Shown one piece after another: positions 1 to 6,781 of a stretch of 28,610 nt of DNA (position 1 is the first letter of the stretch; every line of letters begins with the position of its first letter). The notes beneath the pieces are model-generated. The model searched no databases. It had not been told where the DNA came from and was given only the letters and a program-made list of their open reading frames with translations. The position numbers and the translations under genes are program-made. This DNA comes from an uncultured bacterium (lineage in GTDB: Bacteria > Bacillota_I > Bacilli_A > RF39 > UBA660): positions 1-28,610 of the forward strand of contig CAJMSU010000017.1 in assembly GCA_905216155.1 (NCBI GenBank). The letters run 5' to 3'.

Positions 1-4
1 ATGT

Positions 5-133
5 TTAATAAATTTTATTTAATTTTAAAATTAGTTCATCAATAGGTTCTGTATATATACCCTGTTTTAATTTATCATTTTTAAATTGTATTAAGGCATT
101 TAAAACTATGTTAGTTTCTATATTTTTTTTCAT
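5..133 (-). CDS. small hypothetical protein (42 aa)
   Basis: An open frame of 42 codons starts at ATG 133 and stops with TAA at 5-7. It reads as a normal soluble peptide (begins MKKNIETNIVLNAL, ends ELILKLNKIY) with a mix of charged and hydrophobic residues rather than random AT-rich translation. A TATAAT-like sequence lies about 35 bases upstream on the minus strand, but the ribosome-binding site (GAGTGTGG) is weak. I do not recognise a family. It could be a small gene of the neighbouring mobile-element remnant or a fragment of a longer gene. Confidence 0.4.
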   Translation of the reverse strand: MKKNIETNIVLNALIQFKNDKLKQGIYTEPIDELILKLNKIY

Positions 134-342
134 TATAACCACACTCACTCTGTTTCTTATCTATATTATATAGGAATATGGTTAATAAGTTAATTGTGCA
201 ATTTAGTAAAAGTTTTTCATAACTCCTACACATTTACTTTTTTAACATTTTTCAACAAAAAATATGTTTTAAATGTAAAAAGAGATTTTATTTTTTCCCT
301 TTATTTTCAAGGGTTTAATAGTGTTTTTTCATAACTCCCCAC
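134..342. other. intergenic, with a 14-bp direct repeat
   Basis: No convincing gene. The 14-base word TTTTTCATAACTCC occurs at 213-226 and again at 325-338. On the minus strand each copy reads GGAGTTATGAAAAA, which looks like a ribosome site very close to an ATG, but the frames end after five codons. A small hairpin (CCCTT/AAGGG) lies at about 298-314. Confidence 0.4.
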
Positions 343-432
343 TTACCAATTGAGTTGAATTTCTTCAACCACATTATTTTTTGAACTATTTTTCTTTTCC
401 TGTCTCATTTTTCTCTTTTGATTCATATCCAT
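343..432 (-). CDS. tiny ORF, paralogue 1 (29 aa)
   Basis: A 29-codon frame from ATG 432 to TAA 343-345. It has a strong ribosome-binding site (AAAGGAGTGAT) six bases upstream and an extended -10 about 36 bases upstream. The peptide begins MDMNQKRKMRQEKKN and ends EEIQLNW. The first 15 residues are almost identical to the tiny ORF at 4092-4208, and the similarity also covers the ribosome-binding site, so this is probably a real gene family rather than chance. It is basic at the N-terminus with no membrane segment. Function is unknown. It could be a small regulatory or precursor peptide, or the surviving start of a longer gene. Confidence 0.5.
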   Translation of the reverse strand: MDMNQKRKMRQEKKNSSKNNVVEEIQLNW

Positions 433-467
433 TTTGATCACTCCTTTAAAGATTTCAAATCTATTAG

Positions 468-476
468 GTTATACCA
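468..476 (-). promoter_or_regulatory. extended -10 promoter for tiny ORF 1
   Basis: On the minus strand the sequence reads TGG-TATAAC (extended -10) about 36 bases upstream of the ATG at 432. No good -35 is visible. Confidence 0.35.
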
Positions 477-740
477 TAAAAAAAATAGAAATCCTATAAT
501 TCTACCTCTATTTATTTTTAATCACTTATTCTAATATTGGTTTCATCTATATTTATATATATTCTTATTCTTTTTTCGTTTTTTGAAGTTTTATTTATTT
601 TTCTAAATTAAAAACTAGAATTTCAGATAATTCCATAAAATATATTGCTACATCTACTAAATCTCCTTCTAAATCAACGTTTCTTTTTCTTTTAAAGAGT
701 ATTAGATTTTGTTTAAAAAATGATATCTAATTCTCTTTTT

Positions 741-749
741 TGTTATAAT
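741..749 (+). promoter_or_regulatory. extended -10 promoter of the plus-strand amidotransferase
   Basis: TG-T-TATAAT ends 21 bases before the ATG at 771, so the transcript would have a very short leader carrying the ribosome site AGAGGTGA (about 755-762). No clear -35. Confidence 0.45.
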
Positions 750-770
750 TTAATAGAGGTGACTACTATT

Positions 771-1508
771 ATGAAACCTGTCATAGGAATAATATTAAGA
801 TGGAATTATTTGAATAATAAAATGTCAATTAATTATATATCAGAATCAGTTAGAAGAACATTTACAAAAGCAGGAGGAGAAATTTACGCAATTCTACCAA
901 TTCAAGACATATGCTACAGCGATACTTCATTTAATAACTTTCCTGAACTTACTCTCAGGGAAAAACAAATAATAGATAAAAATCTAGATATGTGTGATGG
1001 GATAGTTTTTCCAGGAGGAAAGAAATTAACACCATATGATAGATACTTATTAGAACAAGTAATAAAAAAAGATATTCCTGTTTTAGGAATATGTTTAGGG
1101 ATGCAATTGATGAGCTGCTACAATGAAGAAAAAATTATTGAGAAAAATAACACAAAAATAAATCACAGGCAAAAAAATAGGTCAGAATTAACACATAAGG
1201 TAATAATAAAAAAAGATAGTAAGTTATTTTCAATCTTAGAAAAAACAGAAATAATGGTTAATAGTTTTCATGACTATCATGATACAGAAAATAAATTTTA
1301 TAAAACTGTAGCTGTAAGTGAAGATGGAATTATCGAAGCAATCGAATACCCTAATAATACTTTCAATATAGGAGTTCAATGGCATCCTGAAATTAGCTAT
1401 AACTTCGATTTAAATTCTAGAAAAATAATAGATGAGTTTATAAAAGAAGCTACAAAAAAGAAAGAAAAAAGAAAAGATAATTACCAACGATATGAATCAA
1501 ATATATAG
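771..1508 (+). CDS. class I glutamine amidotransferase / peptidase C26 (PuuD-like)
   Basis: The 245-aa protein is a class I glutamine amidotransferase-fold hydrolase of the C26 type (gamma-glutamyl-GABA hydrolase, gamma-glutamyl hydrolase). Visible motifs are the N-terminal strand PVIGI, the oxyanion segment DGIVFPGG, the nucleophile elbow GICLGMQ with Cys108, and the catalytic pair in QWHPE (His205, Glu207). The ATG at 771 is preferred to the ATG at 720 because the ribosome site AGAGGTGA sits eight bases upstream and the family N-terminus begins there. It is the only plus-strand gene in the window and converges on an MFS-like transporter. A second, divergent C26 protein lies at 4543-5244. 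The substrate cannot be told; a role in cleaving a gamma-glutamyl bond is inferred from the family. The Lys-rich C-terminal tail is unusual. Confidence 0.85.
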   Translation: MKPVIGIILRWNYLNNKMSINYISESVRRTFTKAGGEIYAILPIQDICYSDTSFNNFPELTLREKQIIDKNLDMCDGIVFPGGKKLTPYDRYLLEQVIKKDIPVLGICLGMQLMSCYNEEKIIEKNNTKINHRQKNRSELTHKVIIKKDSKLFSILEKTEIMVNSFHDYHDTENKFYKTVAVSEDGIIEAIEYPNNTFNIGVQWHPEISYNFDLNSRKIIDEFIKEATKKKEKRKDNYQRYESNI

Positions 1509-1561
1509 ATTGATTGTATACTATTTTATAGCATTAATGCCGTTTGTTTACAATATTTAAT

Positions 1562-2785
1562 CTAACTTTCTTGTAACAATTTATATAAATATAAACTAAT
1601 AATAATTTCAATAACTACTAAAATTATTAAAATTATGATTATTATAATCATTGGATTATTAATTAAAATTATCGTAAAACTTAAACTTACAATTAATCTT
1701 ACAATTTTTCTTGATAGGTCTAATGTAGTAAGCAAAGACTGTTGATGATGATTCTTTGATTTTCTTAAAACTAGATCCTGTATATAGACTTTAAACGGAT
1801 CTCTTACAAACAGGATTATAATATAGCCTAAACTCATAATTATAATCTTTAATTTAACTGAAGAAGTTATAAAATATCCACACCCTATTAGACAAAGTGA
1901 TAACAGTAATAAAAGAGGTAATAAAAATCCTATTTTATCATTACACTTATTATGTATCTTATTGAATGAAATATTTGAAATCACTCTTACTATTCGTGAT
2001 ACACATAGTATTGCACCTATTATTAATGCTGTTTTTTCGACATTAAAATTTTTTAAAAGTTCTTGTTGTATAAATAATTTACCATTTTCTTGACCAGAAT
2101 TAACTATGGGATAGAATAAACCATAAGATATTATTGCAAATATTATAGGTCTTGAATAATTTTCATTTTTAAATATTTTTACTTTTTGTTTTTGAACTGG
2201 AGCTTTAATACAATCATTATCTGAATAATCAATCATCTTAAATGATAGTAAAAAACAAACAAAACAAGATAGTATACAACATATCATAGGTAAATAATTA
2301 TTTATGTTAAACATAAAGCTCGCTATAAAAGATATTATCATTGTCACTATAGCATATACAGTATTTGCATTTGTTCTATATCTTATATACTCATTTTGCC
2401 TATTTTGTAATTCTAAATTATTTTTTAATATAACATTTGCCATATTTTGAAATGTAAATGAAACTTCATATAAAATTTGTCCTAATGCTACAACAATATA
2501 ATTAGTACCAAAAGTTAATAAAATGCTTGAAAGTAGTAATAATAATGCTCCCAATCTTACAGATTTTGTATTTCCTATTTTTTTTATTAAATTAAGCAAA
2601 GGAACTTGAAATAATATACAAGCTATTAATGAAACAGATGTTAAAGAAACTATTTGTGAAGCAGTAAAATTTTTTACTACTGTTAAAAACAATGTGTTTA
2701 TTGCAACCCAAAATAGCAAATCTTCAGATAAACCCGTAAACCACGGAAATATTATATTAAATCTTTTTAAATTACGTTCATTCAT
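1562..2785 (-). CDS. MFS-like multi-pass transporter
   Basis: A 407-aa protein with about twelve hydrophobic segments and short charged loops, consistent with a major facilitator superfamily permease. Motif A-like charged residues are weak (NLIKKIGNTKSVRLGAL after the second helix), so it is a divergent member. A poorly conserved central loop (about residues 190-210, DYSDNDCIKAPVQKQKVKIF) separates two six-helix halves. The start ATG at 2785 has AGGCAGGA upstream. It converges with the C26 amidotransferase at 771-1508, and a shared role in uptake or export of a gamma-glutamyl compound or peptide is only inference. The gene sits in the accessory island, not among conserved housekeeping genes. 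Confidence 0.7.
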   Translation of the reverse strand: MNERNLKRFNIIFPWFTGLSEDLLFWVAINTLFLTVVKNFTASQIVSLTSVSLIACILFQVPLLNLIKKIGNTKSVRLGALLLLLSSILLTFGTNYIVVALGQILYEVSFTFQNMANVILKNNLELQNRQNEYIRYRTNANTVYAIVTMIISFIASFMFNINNYLPMICCILSCFVCFLLSFKMIDYSDNDCIKAPVQKQKVKIFKNENYSRPIIFAIISYGLFYPIVNSGQENGKLFIQQELLKNFNVEKTALIIGAILCVSRIVRVISNISFNKIHNKCNDKIGFLLPLLLLLSLCLIGCGYFITSSVKLKIIIMSLGYIIILFVRDPFKVYIQDLVLRKSKNHHQQSLLTTLDLSRKIVRLIVSLSFTIILINNPMIIIIIILIILVVIEIIISLYLYKLLQES

Positions 2786-3051
2786 ATATTTTTTCCTGCC
2801 TTTAATTTTTGTTTTTTCACTCTTTATTTTACTGCTATATTTAATTATTTTGAAGTATATATCCTATTCTTATAGAAGATAAAATATCAATACCAAAAAG
2901 AATTTCATTATTTATTTTATAATTTATAATTATAATCTTCCTTTAATTCTGTTCTATAGGTAGATATTAATCTCTAATAAAATTATAATACTCTACTCTC
3001 TTATCATAATACCTATTATAATTCTAACAAAAAAACAGGTTAGAATCTAGA
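2786..3051. other. AT-rich intergenic region upstream of the transporter gene
   Basis: It contains several TATAAT-like words on the minus strand (for example near 2930 and 2980) that could drive the transporter, but none has a clear -35. An inverted repeat ATTCTAAC/GTTAGAAT spans about 3021-3046. I see no supported gene. Confidence 0.35.
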
Positions 3052-3092
3052 TAAAAAAACTGATAAATAGAAACTATATTCTATCTATCAGT
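3052..3092 (-). terminator. rho-independent terminator after the chimeric pseudogene
   Basis: On the minus strand a 14-bp stem (ACTGATAGATAGAA with TTCTATTTATCAGT, one G-U pair) is followed directly by a run of T residues. Confidence 0.8.
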
Positions 3093-3114
3093 CGGTAATC
3101 ATAAATACATGTTT

Positions 3115-3877
3115 TTACTTTTTAGTTCCAAAGCGATTAAAAGGGGAATAGTGTTAGGCTGCTTTTACCAACAATATCTTCTTTATCAATAAATCCTATA
3201 CTTCTACTATCTTTAGAAACTTCTCTATTATCACCTAAAACAAAATAACTATCTTTCGGTACTTTATTAACTTTTGGTATAACATAATGAATTGCAGAAT
3301 AAATATCAACATAATTCATTCCGTTATCAACCAACTTACTAAACAAACTATCATAAAAAATGAGCTGTTCATCATCATCCCTAATATATTCCAAACTAAT
3401 AAGTTCATTAATTAAAGGTTTATGTCTTAAAAAATGATTATCAATATTTTCATGTTTATCTTTATTGTTTTTGCTTACTTCTTCTTTATTTATTTCTTGC
3501 TGGTTTACCACCGATGGTTCAACCACCCCTGGAAAAGTACCCTCTGGTAAAAACTCCATTTTTGGCCCATTTGCAACAGGTTCATCATATATATGATAAA
3601 TATGCTTAAATCTACCATTACTAAGCCTAATTTTGTCTCTACGAATGTAATTAAGGTCGATTAATTCTTTTATAGTATTTTTTATTGCTTCATATCCTTC
3701 TTTTCTAACTTTTGTTAATCCTGCAATAGAATAATCCCAGTTTGGAGGAAGACTTAACATAAAAGTTAGTAATCCTAATGCTCTATTACTTAGATTTTCA
3801 TCTCTAATAGATCCATTACTTAACACAGTAAATCCTTCATTCTTATGGATTTATACTTGTCTTTCATGTTCGTACAT
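3115..3877 (-). pseudogene. chimeric pseudogene: replication-initiator N-terminus joined to signal peptidase I C-terminus
   Basis: The frame starting at ATG 3877 (ribosome site AAAGGAAG) is stopped by TAA at codon 9 (3851-3853). It then continues in the same frame, with GTG 3826 as the next possible start, for 229 codons. The first part (LSNGSIRDENLSNRALGLLT... and NWDYSIAGL) is a winged-helix domain like those of replication proteins of Firmicute plasmids and integrative elements. The middle (HKPLINELISLEYIRDDDE...YVIPKVNK) fits their C-terminal part. From about residue 187 the protein switches to a signal peptidase I C-terminus: SYFVLGDNREVSKDSRSIGF, then SLTLFPF. One extra base in an A/T run (3139-3142) ends it early; without it the frame would read FPFNRFGTKK and stop at 3115-3117, like the intact lepB at 8490-8999. 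This is a recombination chimera that has also decayed. Confidence 0.8.
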
Positions 3878-4091
3878 ATGTATCTTCCTTTCATCAAAAT
3901 TTATTGCATAAAAAAAACATCATATTGATGTTCCTATGACTCAGGGTTTAGGTTGTGATATCACCTGCTAACTTCTAACCACAAAATAACATGTTTTTTA
4001 TCATTTTTTCTGACTTTTTGCCATTTTTTGTTTATTTTTAAGAAAAACGTGCAAGATCTAAAGCTCTGGAAGCCCTTATTCTATAAGGCTT
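3878..4091. other. non-coding leader-like region with palindrome and hairpins
   Basis: No gene is supported. The region holds the perfect 10-bp palindrome GTGATATCAC (3955-3964) flanked by AGGT/ACCT-type arms, the terminator at 3911-3935, and a bulged hairpin AGCC(C)TTAT/ATAAGGCT at about 4072-4092. The order palindrome, hairpin, U-run, replication gene is what a copy-control or attenuation leader would look like, but this is inference. Confidence 0.35.
3911..3935 (-). terminator. hairpin terminator upstream of the replication pseudogene
   Basis: On the minus strand AACATCA-ATA-TGATGTT is followed by eight T residues. It ends transcription, or attenuates it, just before the chimeric pseudogene. 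Confidence 0.65.
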
Positions 4092-4208
4092 TTAGGAAAA
4101 GTTTAGATAAAACGATATCAAGCAGTTAATGGAATTTTTATCCACCCCATTATTATTTGAATTGTTTTTTATTTCTTGTCTCATTTTTCTTTTTTGATAC
4201 ATATCCAT
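4092..4208 (-). CDS. tiny ORF, paralogue 2 (38 aa)
   Basis: A 38-codon frame from ATG 4208 to TAA 4092-4094, with a strong ribosome site (AAAGGAGTGAT) and an extended -10 about 45 bases upstream. The peptide begins MDMYQKRKMRQEIKN, almost the same as the tiny ORF at 343-432. The alignment continues through NN-x-V to the Asn before Trp in the other copy. Here the codon after Asn is TGC and the frame runs nine residues past the place where the other copy stops, so this copy has probably lost its stop. Function is unknown. It lies downstream of, and on the same strand as, the second C26 amidotransferase. Confidence 0.5.
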   Translation of the reverse strand: MDMYQKRKMRQEIKNNSNNNGVDKNSINCLISFYLNFS

Positions 4209-4253
4209 AATTATCACTCCTTTTTTAATTTATAAGTAAAATTAATCACGCCT

Positions 4254-4262
4254 ATTATATCA
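4254..4262 (-). promoter_or_regulatory. extended -10 promoter for tiny ORF 2
   Basis: Minus strand TGA-TATAAT, a perfect extended -10, about 45 bases upstream of the ATG at 4208. No clear -35. Confidence 0.45.
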
Positions 4263-4350
4263 CAAATTATCTCTTTTTAGATAGTCTAAAGTCTCATTAT
4301 ATTGACCTTTAAATTTTAAATCCATTTCTAATTTTCTATTCTTATTTATT

Positions 4351-4541
4351 TTATGAAACTGATATTTTTTCACTTTCCAATAAATTATTATATTCAGCAT
4401 TCATTTGTCTAGCCAATCTGTCAACGGATTCTTTTGAATTTAGGCCCTGCATTTACTAAAAGAATATCTCTGCCATCTTGACCGTCTATCATGTTTATAT
4501 TGAGCTAATATTTCAATAGCATCTTCCCTTATACATTTCAT
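4351..4541 (-). pseudogene. frameshifted coding remnant
   Basis: An ATG at 4541, one base after the stop of the C26 gene, opens a 33-codon frame (begins MKCIREDAIEILAQYKHD, stop 4440-4442). Protein-like sequence then continues in other frames: DGRDILLVNAGPK, then SKESVDRLARQMNAEYN and on to a stop at 4351-4353. The pieces fit one protein of about 60 residues broken by two frameshifts. I do not recognise the family. It may once have been translationally coupled to the C26 gene. Confidence 0.45.
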
Positions 4542-4542
4542 C

Positions 4543-5244
4543 TTAATCACAACATTTTCTTATAAATTCTTGAAACAATTCATTTACATATTCTTCATCT
4601 ATCATAAGTTCAGGATGCCATTTAATTCCTAAAATAAACCTCTTATTTTTAATCTCAAAACTTTCTACTAAATTATCATGAGAATAAGAAGAAATTGTAG
4701 CATATGGTTCTACCATTTTTCTAGTTGCAACCATTGAATGAATACTATTTACACCTATTGTAGATTTTCTAACTATATCATAAAGCATAGTATTTTTACA
4801 TATATTAATATCATGTCTATAATCTTTGTCATAAATATCATGAGTTTTTGTTTCATCTAAAATAACATCTGAACCTAGTGCTCTTAAAATGTTATTAAAA
4901 CCAGCACATATTCCAATCAATGGTTTATCCATCTCTATAATTTTCTTTGCCATTTCTATTTCATAATTACAGCTATATAATCCACCTTGTAATATAAAGC
5001 CATCACATAACTCAAGTTGTCTATACAAATCATCTTTTTCAGCCTTTGTCAAAATTGTTTCATCTTTTATATCATTATCATTAAATATTGTTGTTTTCTC
5101 AACAGGAAGTAATGTAATCGCAATCCCACCATTTTCAGCAATTAAATATCGTATTTCATCCACTTCACCTATTTTATGCCACAAATCATCACTATGTTTA
5201 GGAAATACTTTACCAATTATCCCTATTATAGGCTTTTTTCTCAT
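4543..5244 (-). CDS. class I glutamine amidotransferase / peptidase C26 (gamma-glutamyl hydrolase-like)
   Basis: A 233-aa C26-type hydrolase. Motifs are KPIIGI at the N-terminus, DGFILQGG, the nucleophile elbow GICAGF with Cys113, and the catalytic pair in KWHPE (His210, Glu212). The ATG at 5244 is chosen over 5286 because GGAGGTA lies seven bases upstream and because the family begins here. It is only distantly similar to the C26 protein at 771-1508, so the two are not a recent duplication. The product would cleave or transfer a gamma-glutamyl amide; the substrate is unknown. It has its own promoter, and the tiny ORF 2 and a decayed small gene lie immediately downstream. No synthase domain or partner is encoded nearby, which argues against a biosynthetic amidotransferase such as GuaA or TrpG. 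Confidence 0.85.
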   Translation of the reverse strand: MRKKPIIGIIGKVFPKHSDDLWHKIGEVDEIRYLIAENGGIAITLLPVEKTTIFNDNDIKDETILTKAEKDDLYRQLELCDGFILQGGLYSCNYEIEMAKKIIEMDKPLIGICAGFNNILRALGSDVILDETKTHDIYDKDYRHDINICKNTMLYDIVRKSTIGVNSIHSMVATRKMVEPYATISSYSHDNLVESFEIKNKRFILGIKWHPELMIDEEYVNELFQEFIRKCCD

Positions 5245-5308
5245 AATAACTACCTCCATATCCCTATAGTTTTTATATATCTTCATATATGAAACAAATT
5301 AGAATAAC

Positions 5309-5317
5309 ATTATACCA
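5309..5317 (-). promoter_or_regulatory. extended -10 promoter of the C26 gene
   Basis: Minus strand TGG-TATAAT about 65 bases upstream of ATG 5244. The -35 region is poor. Confidence 0.45.
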
Positions 5318-5356
5318 TCTAATCATCAACTAATCTTTTCTACTTTTAATTGTAAC

Positions 5357-5395
5357 ATAAAAACTCATTTTTTATTTTAAAAAATGAGTCTTTTT
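5357..5395 (-). terminator. terminator of the collagen-like gene
   Basis: An 11-bp stem (ACTCATTTTTT with AAAAAATGAGT) with U-runs on both strands lies just after the collagen-like gene, so it can act in both directions. Confidence 0.75.
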
Positions 5396-5416
5396 ATTCT
5401 TAATTATTAATTATAA

Positions 5417-6508
5417 CTAGTCAAGGACCAAAACAGATACTGAAAAATCAGATAATATTTGAACATTTGCTGCTTCATTAAGTCTAAAGTATACTTCATT
5501 ACTATCTTTTTTATCGTAGAAAAAGCTATAGTTTAGTGTAGTAATGTCATCATATACTCCATTAATCATATGATAACCCCATCTACCATCAAAACGAAGA
5601 ATACTAACTTTCATTGAATAATGAAAATTTCTTGGAGTAATTGTTCCGTTAACCGTAACATAATATTTATGTCCTGCTTGAAAATAAAGTTTATTATTAC
5701 TACAAGTAACATAATCACCTGATTTAACTACATTGGCATTACTAATAGGAATTGTATTTGCACTCATATTTGAAACACTTATTCCCGATAAATAGAAATA
5801 CCCTAAAACTGTACCATTAGCACCTTTTTCACCAGGATCACCCTTATCACCTTTATCTCCTTTGTCGCCTTTATCACCTTTTTCTCCCTTTAATCCTTTA
5901 TCACCTGTTGCACCTTTATCTCCTTTTTCTCCTGATAATTTATGCCATTTATAATCATTAATAGTATTTGGAGCAGTAGATAATTCTCCATAATAAACAC
6001 CCATATAATTACTACTATTATCAAGTAAATCACTATCATTTGATGCATCTGGTTTATTATCTAAATACTTTATCCAAATATATGCTGATTTTCCATTTTT
6101 ACCATCTTTTCCATCTTTACCAGTTATTCCATTCTTACCATTCAATCCATTCTTACCATTCAATCCATTACGTCCATTTTTTCCTTGTTGTCCTTGTTTT
6201 CCAACTAAATCTTTAATAGCTATAATTTTATTAATTTTATTTTTTCCAACATAATTCCATGTTATATAACCATTTCTAACAGAAAACTCTACTTCTTTAT
6301 TTTCTAGTTTTGACACACCGATATCTTTTGTAAGTACTTCATCAATTGATATTACATCATTCCATTTTCCATCATTTTTATATCTTATCTTACCATTTTC
6401 TACAATAAGTGTCCTAGAAGAACCTTTTAAATGAAATAATAAAATAAGTAAAATTACAAATATTAATAATAAAACGCCACCAATAATCCATTTTATAGAT
6501 TTTTTCAT
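5417..6508 (-). CDS. membrane-anchored collagen-like surface protein
   Basis: A 363-aa protein with a cytoplasmic KKSIK start and one membrane helix (about 7-26) that should tether it outside the cell. Residues 30-100 contain repeated short strand-rich segments (NGKIRYKNDGKWNDV, NGYITWNYVG). Two Gly-X-Y collagen tracts follow, at 103-141 and 193-232, about 13 triplets each. The first is rich in Asn/Lys (GKN, GLN), the second in Asp/Lys/Glu (GDK, GEK). Between them is a 50-residue segment with Trp and Tyr (SAYIWIKYLDNKPDASND...YKWHKLS). The C-terminal 130 residues look like a beta-rich C1q/BclA-type trimerising head. The start has AGGAGG upstream. A trimeric surface fibre is inferred from bacterial collagen-like proteins; the partner is unknown. 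Confidence 0.85.
   Translation of the reverse strand: MKKSIKWIIGGVLLLIFVILLILLFHLKGSSRTLIVENGKIRYKNDGKWNDVISIDEVLTKDIGVSKLENKEVEFSVRNGYITWNYVGKNKINKIIAIKDLVGKQGQQGKNGRNGLNGKNGLNGKNGITGKDGKDGKNGKSAYIWIKYLDNKPDASNDSDLLDNSSNYMGVYYGELSTAPNTINDYKWHKLSGEKGDKGATGDKGLKGEKGDKGDKGDKGDKGDPGEKGANGTVLGYFYLSGISVSNMSANTIPISNANVVKSGDYVTCSNNKLYFQAGHKYYVTVNGTITPRNFHYSMKVSILRFDGRWGYHMINGVYDDITTLNYSFFYDKKDSNEVYFRLNEAANVQILSDFSVSVLVLD
5813..5932 (-). repeat. collagen Gly-X-Y repeat tract 2
   Basis: Thirteen tandem nine-base units encode Gly-(Asp/Glu)-Lys-type triplets, including four GDK in a row. The near-identical units make this stretch prone to length change. Confidence 0.8.
6086..6202 (-). repeat. collagen Gly-X-Y repeat tract 1
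   Basis: Thirteen tandem triplets of the Gly-Lys-Asn and Gly-Leu-Asn type, including an exact repeat of GLNGKN. The triplet composition differs from tract 2. Confidence 0.8.
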
Positions 6509-6525
6509 ATTTGCCCTCCTATTGA

Positions 6526-6531
6526 ATTATA
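6526..6531 (-). promoter_or_regulatory. -10 element of the collagen-like gene
   Basis: TATAAT on the minus strand, 17 bases upstream of the ATG. The -35 is not clear, so this is weak support. Confidence 0.3.
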
Positions 6532-6573
6532 TTCTTATTAAAGAAAATAATTACCATTAATTGCACTTCACAA

Positions 6574-6611
6574 CAAAAAAATGAATACATCTTTAATTAA
6601 ATATACTCATT
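6574..6611 (-). terminator. terminator after the HD-domain gene region
   Basis: Minus-strand 11-bp stem (AATGAGTATAT with ATGTATTCATT, two G-U pairs) followed by seven T residues. Confidence 0.7.
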
Positions 6612-6685
6612 CCTTATTAATACAGTTATATATTACTTTAAACTATCCATACTCAAAATTGTTTCATAAACTTGAACATTTTTAT

Positions 6686-6769
6686 TTATACTACTAATAA
6701 ATTCAATAAATCATCTGATGCAAAATAAAAAATCAAATCACCATAGTTGTCTTTCGATTTCTTTTTCAT
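6686..6769 (-). CDS. possible small ORF downstream of the HD-domain gene (27 aa)
   Basis: ATG 6769 lies 12 bases after the stop of the HD-domain gene and opens a 27-codon frame (MKKKSKDNYGDLIFYFASDD...LLNLLVV). The ribosome site (GGGAT) is weak. It lies inside the same transcription unit, before the terminator at 6574-6611. It may be a small coupled gene or a remnant; I do not recognise it. Confidence 0.3.
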   Translation of the reverse strand: MKKKSKDNYGDLIFYFASDDLLNLLVV

Positions 6770-6781
6770 TATATAATCCCA

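Larger units (their letters stand above)
433..770. other. intergenic with degraded coding remnant and hairpin
   Basis: This gap lies between divergent genes. On the minus strand a frame of about 42 codons without a start (stop TAA 595-597, reading up to about 722) contains the plausible protein-like segment NVDLEGDLVDVAIYFMEL, which looks like the C-terminal scrap of a lost gene. Downstream of it a stem of AAATAGA/TCTATTT followed by a U-run (about 481-516) could be its old terminator. I see no other feature. Confidence 0.35.

Noticed and set aside
2694..2882. Plus-strand 62-codon frame across the start of the transporter gene
   Set aside because: It overlaps the transporter start on the opposite strand, has no ribosome site and reads as an antisense shadow.
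2786..2930. Protein-like minus-strand frame (NYKINNEILFGIDILSS) upstream of the transporter
   Set aside because: No start codon, no ribosome site at a usable distance and too short to judge; chance in AT-rich DNA is likely.
4137..4145. A DnaA-box-like word (TTATCCACC)
   Set aside because: Single copy, one mismatch, inside the tiny ORF 2. No cluster of boxes, so no origin is supported.
5813..6202. Tandem repeats as a CRISPR or minisatellite
   Set aside because: The nine-base units encode the collagen Gly-X-Y triplets in frame and need no other explanation.
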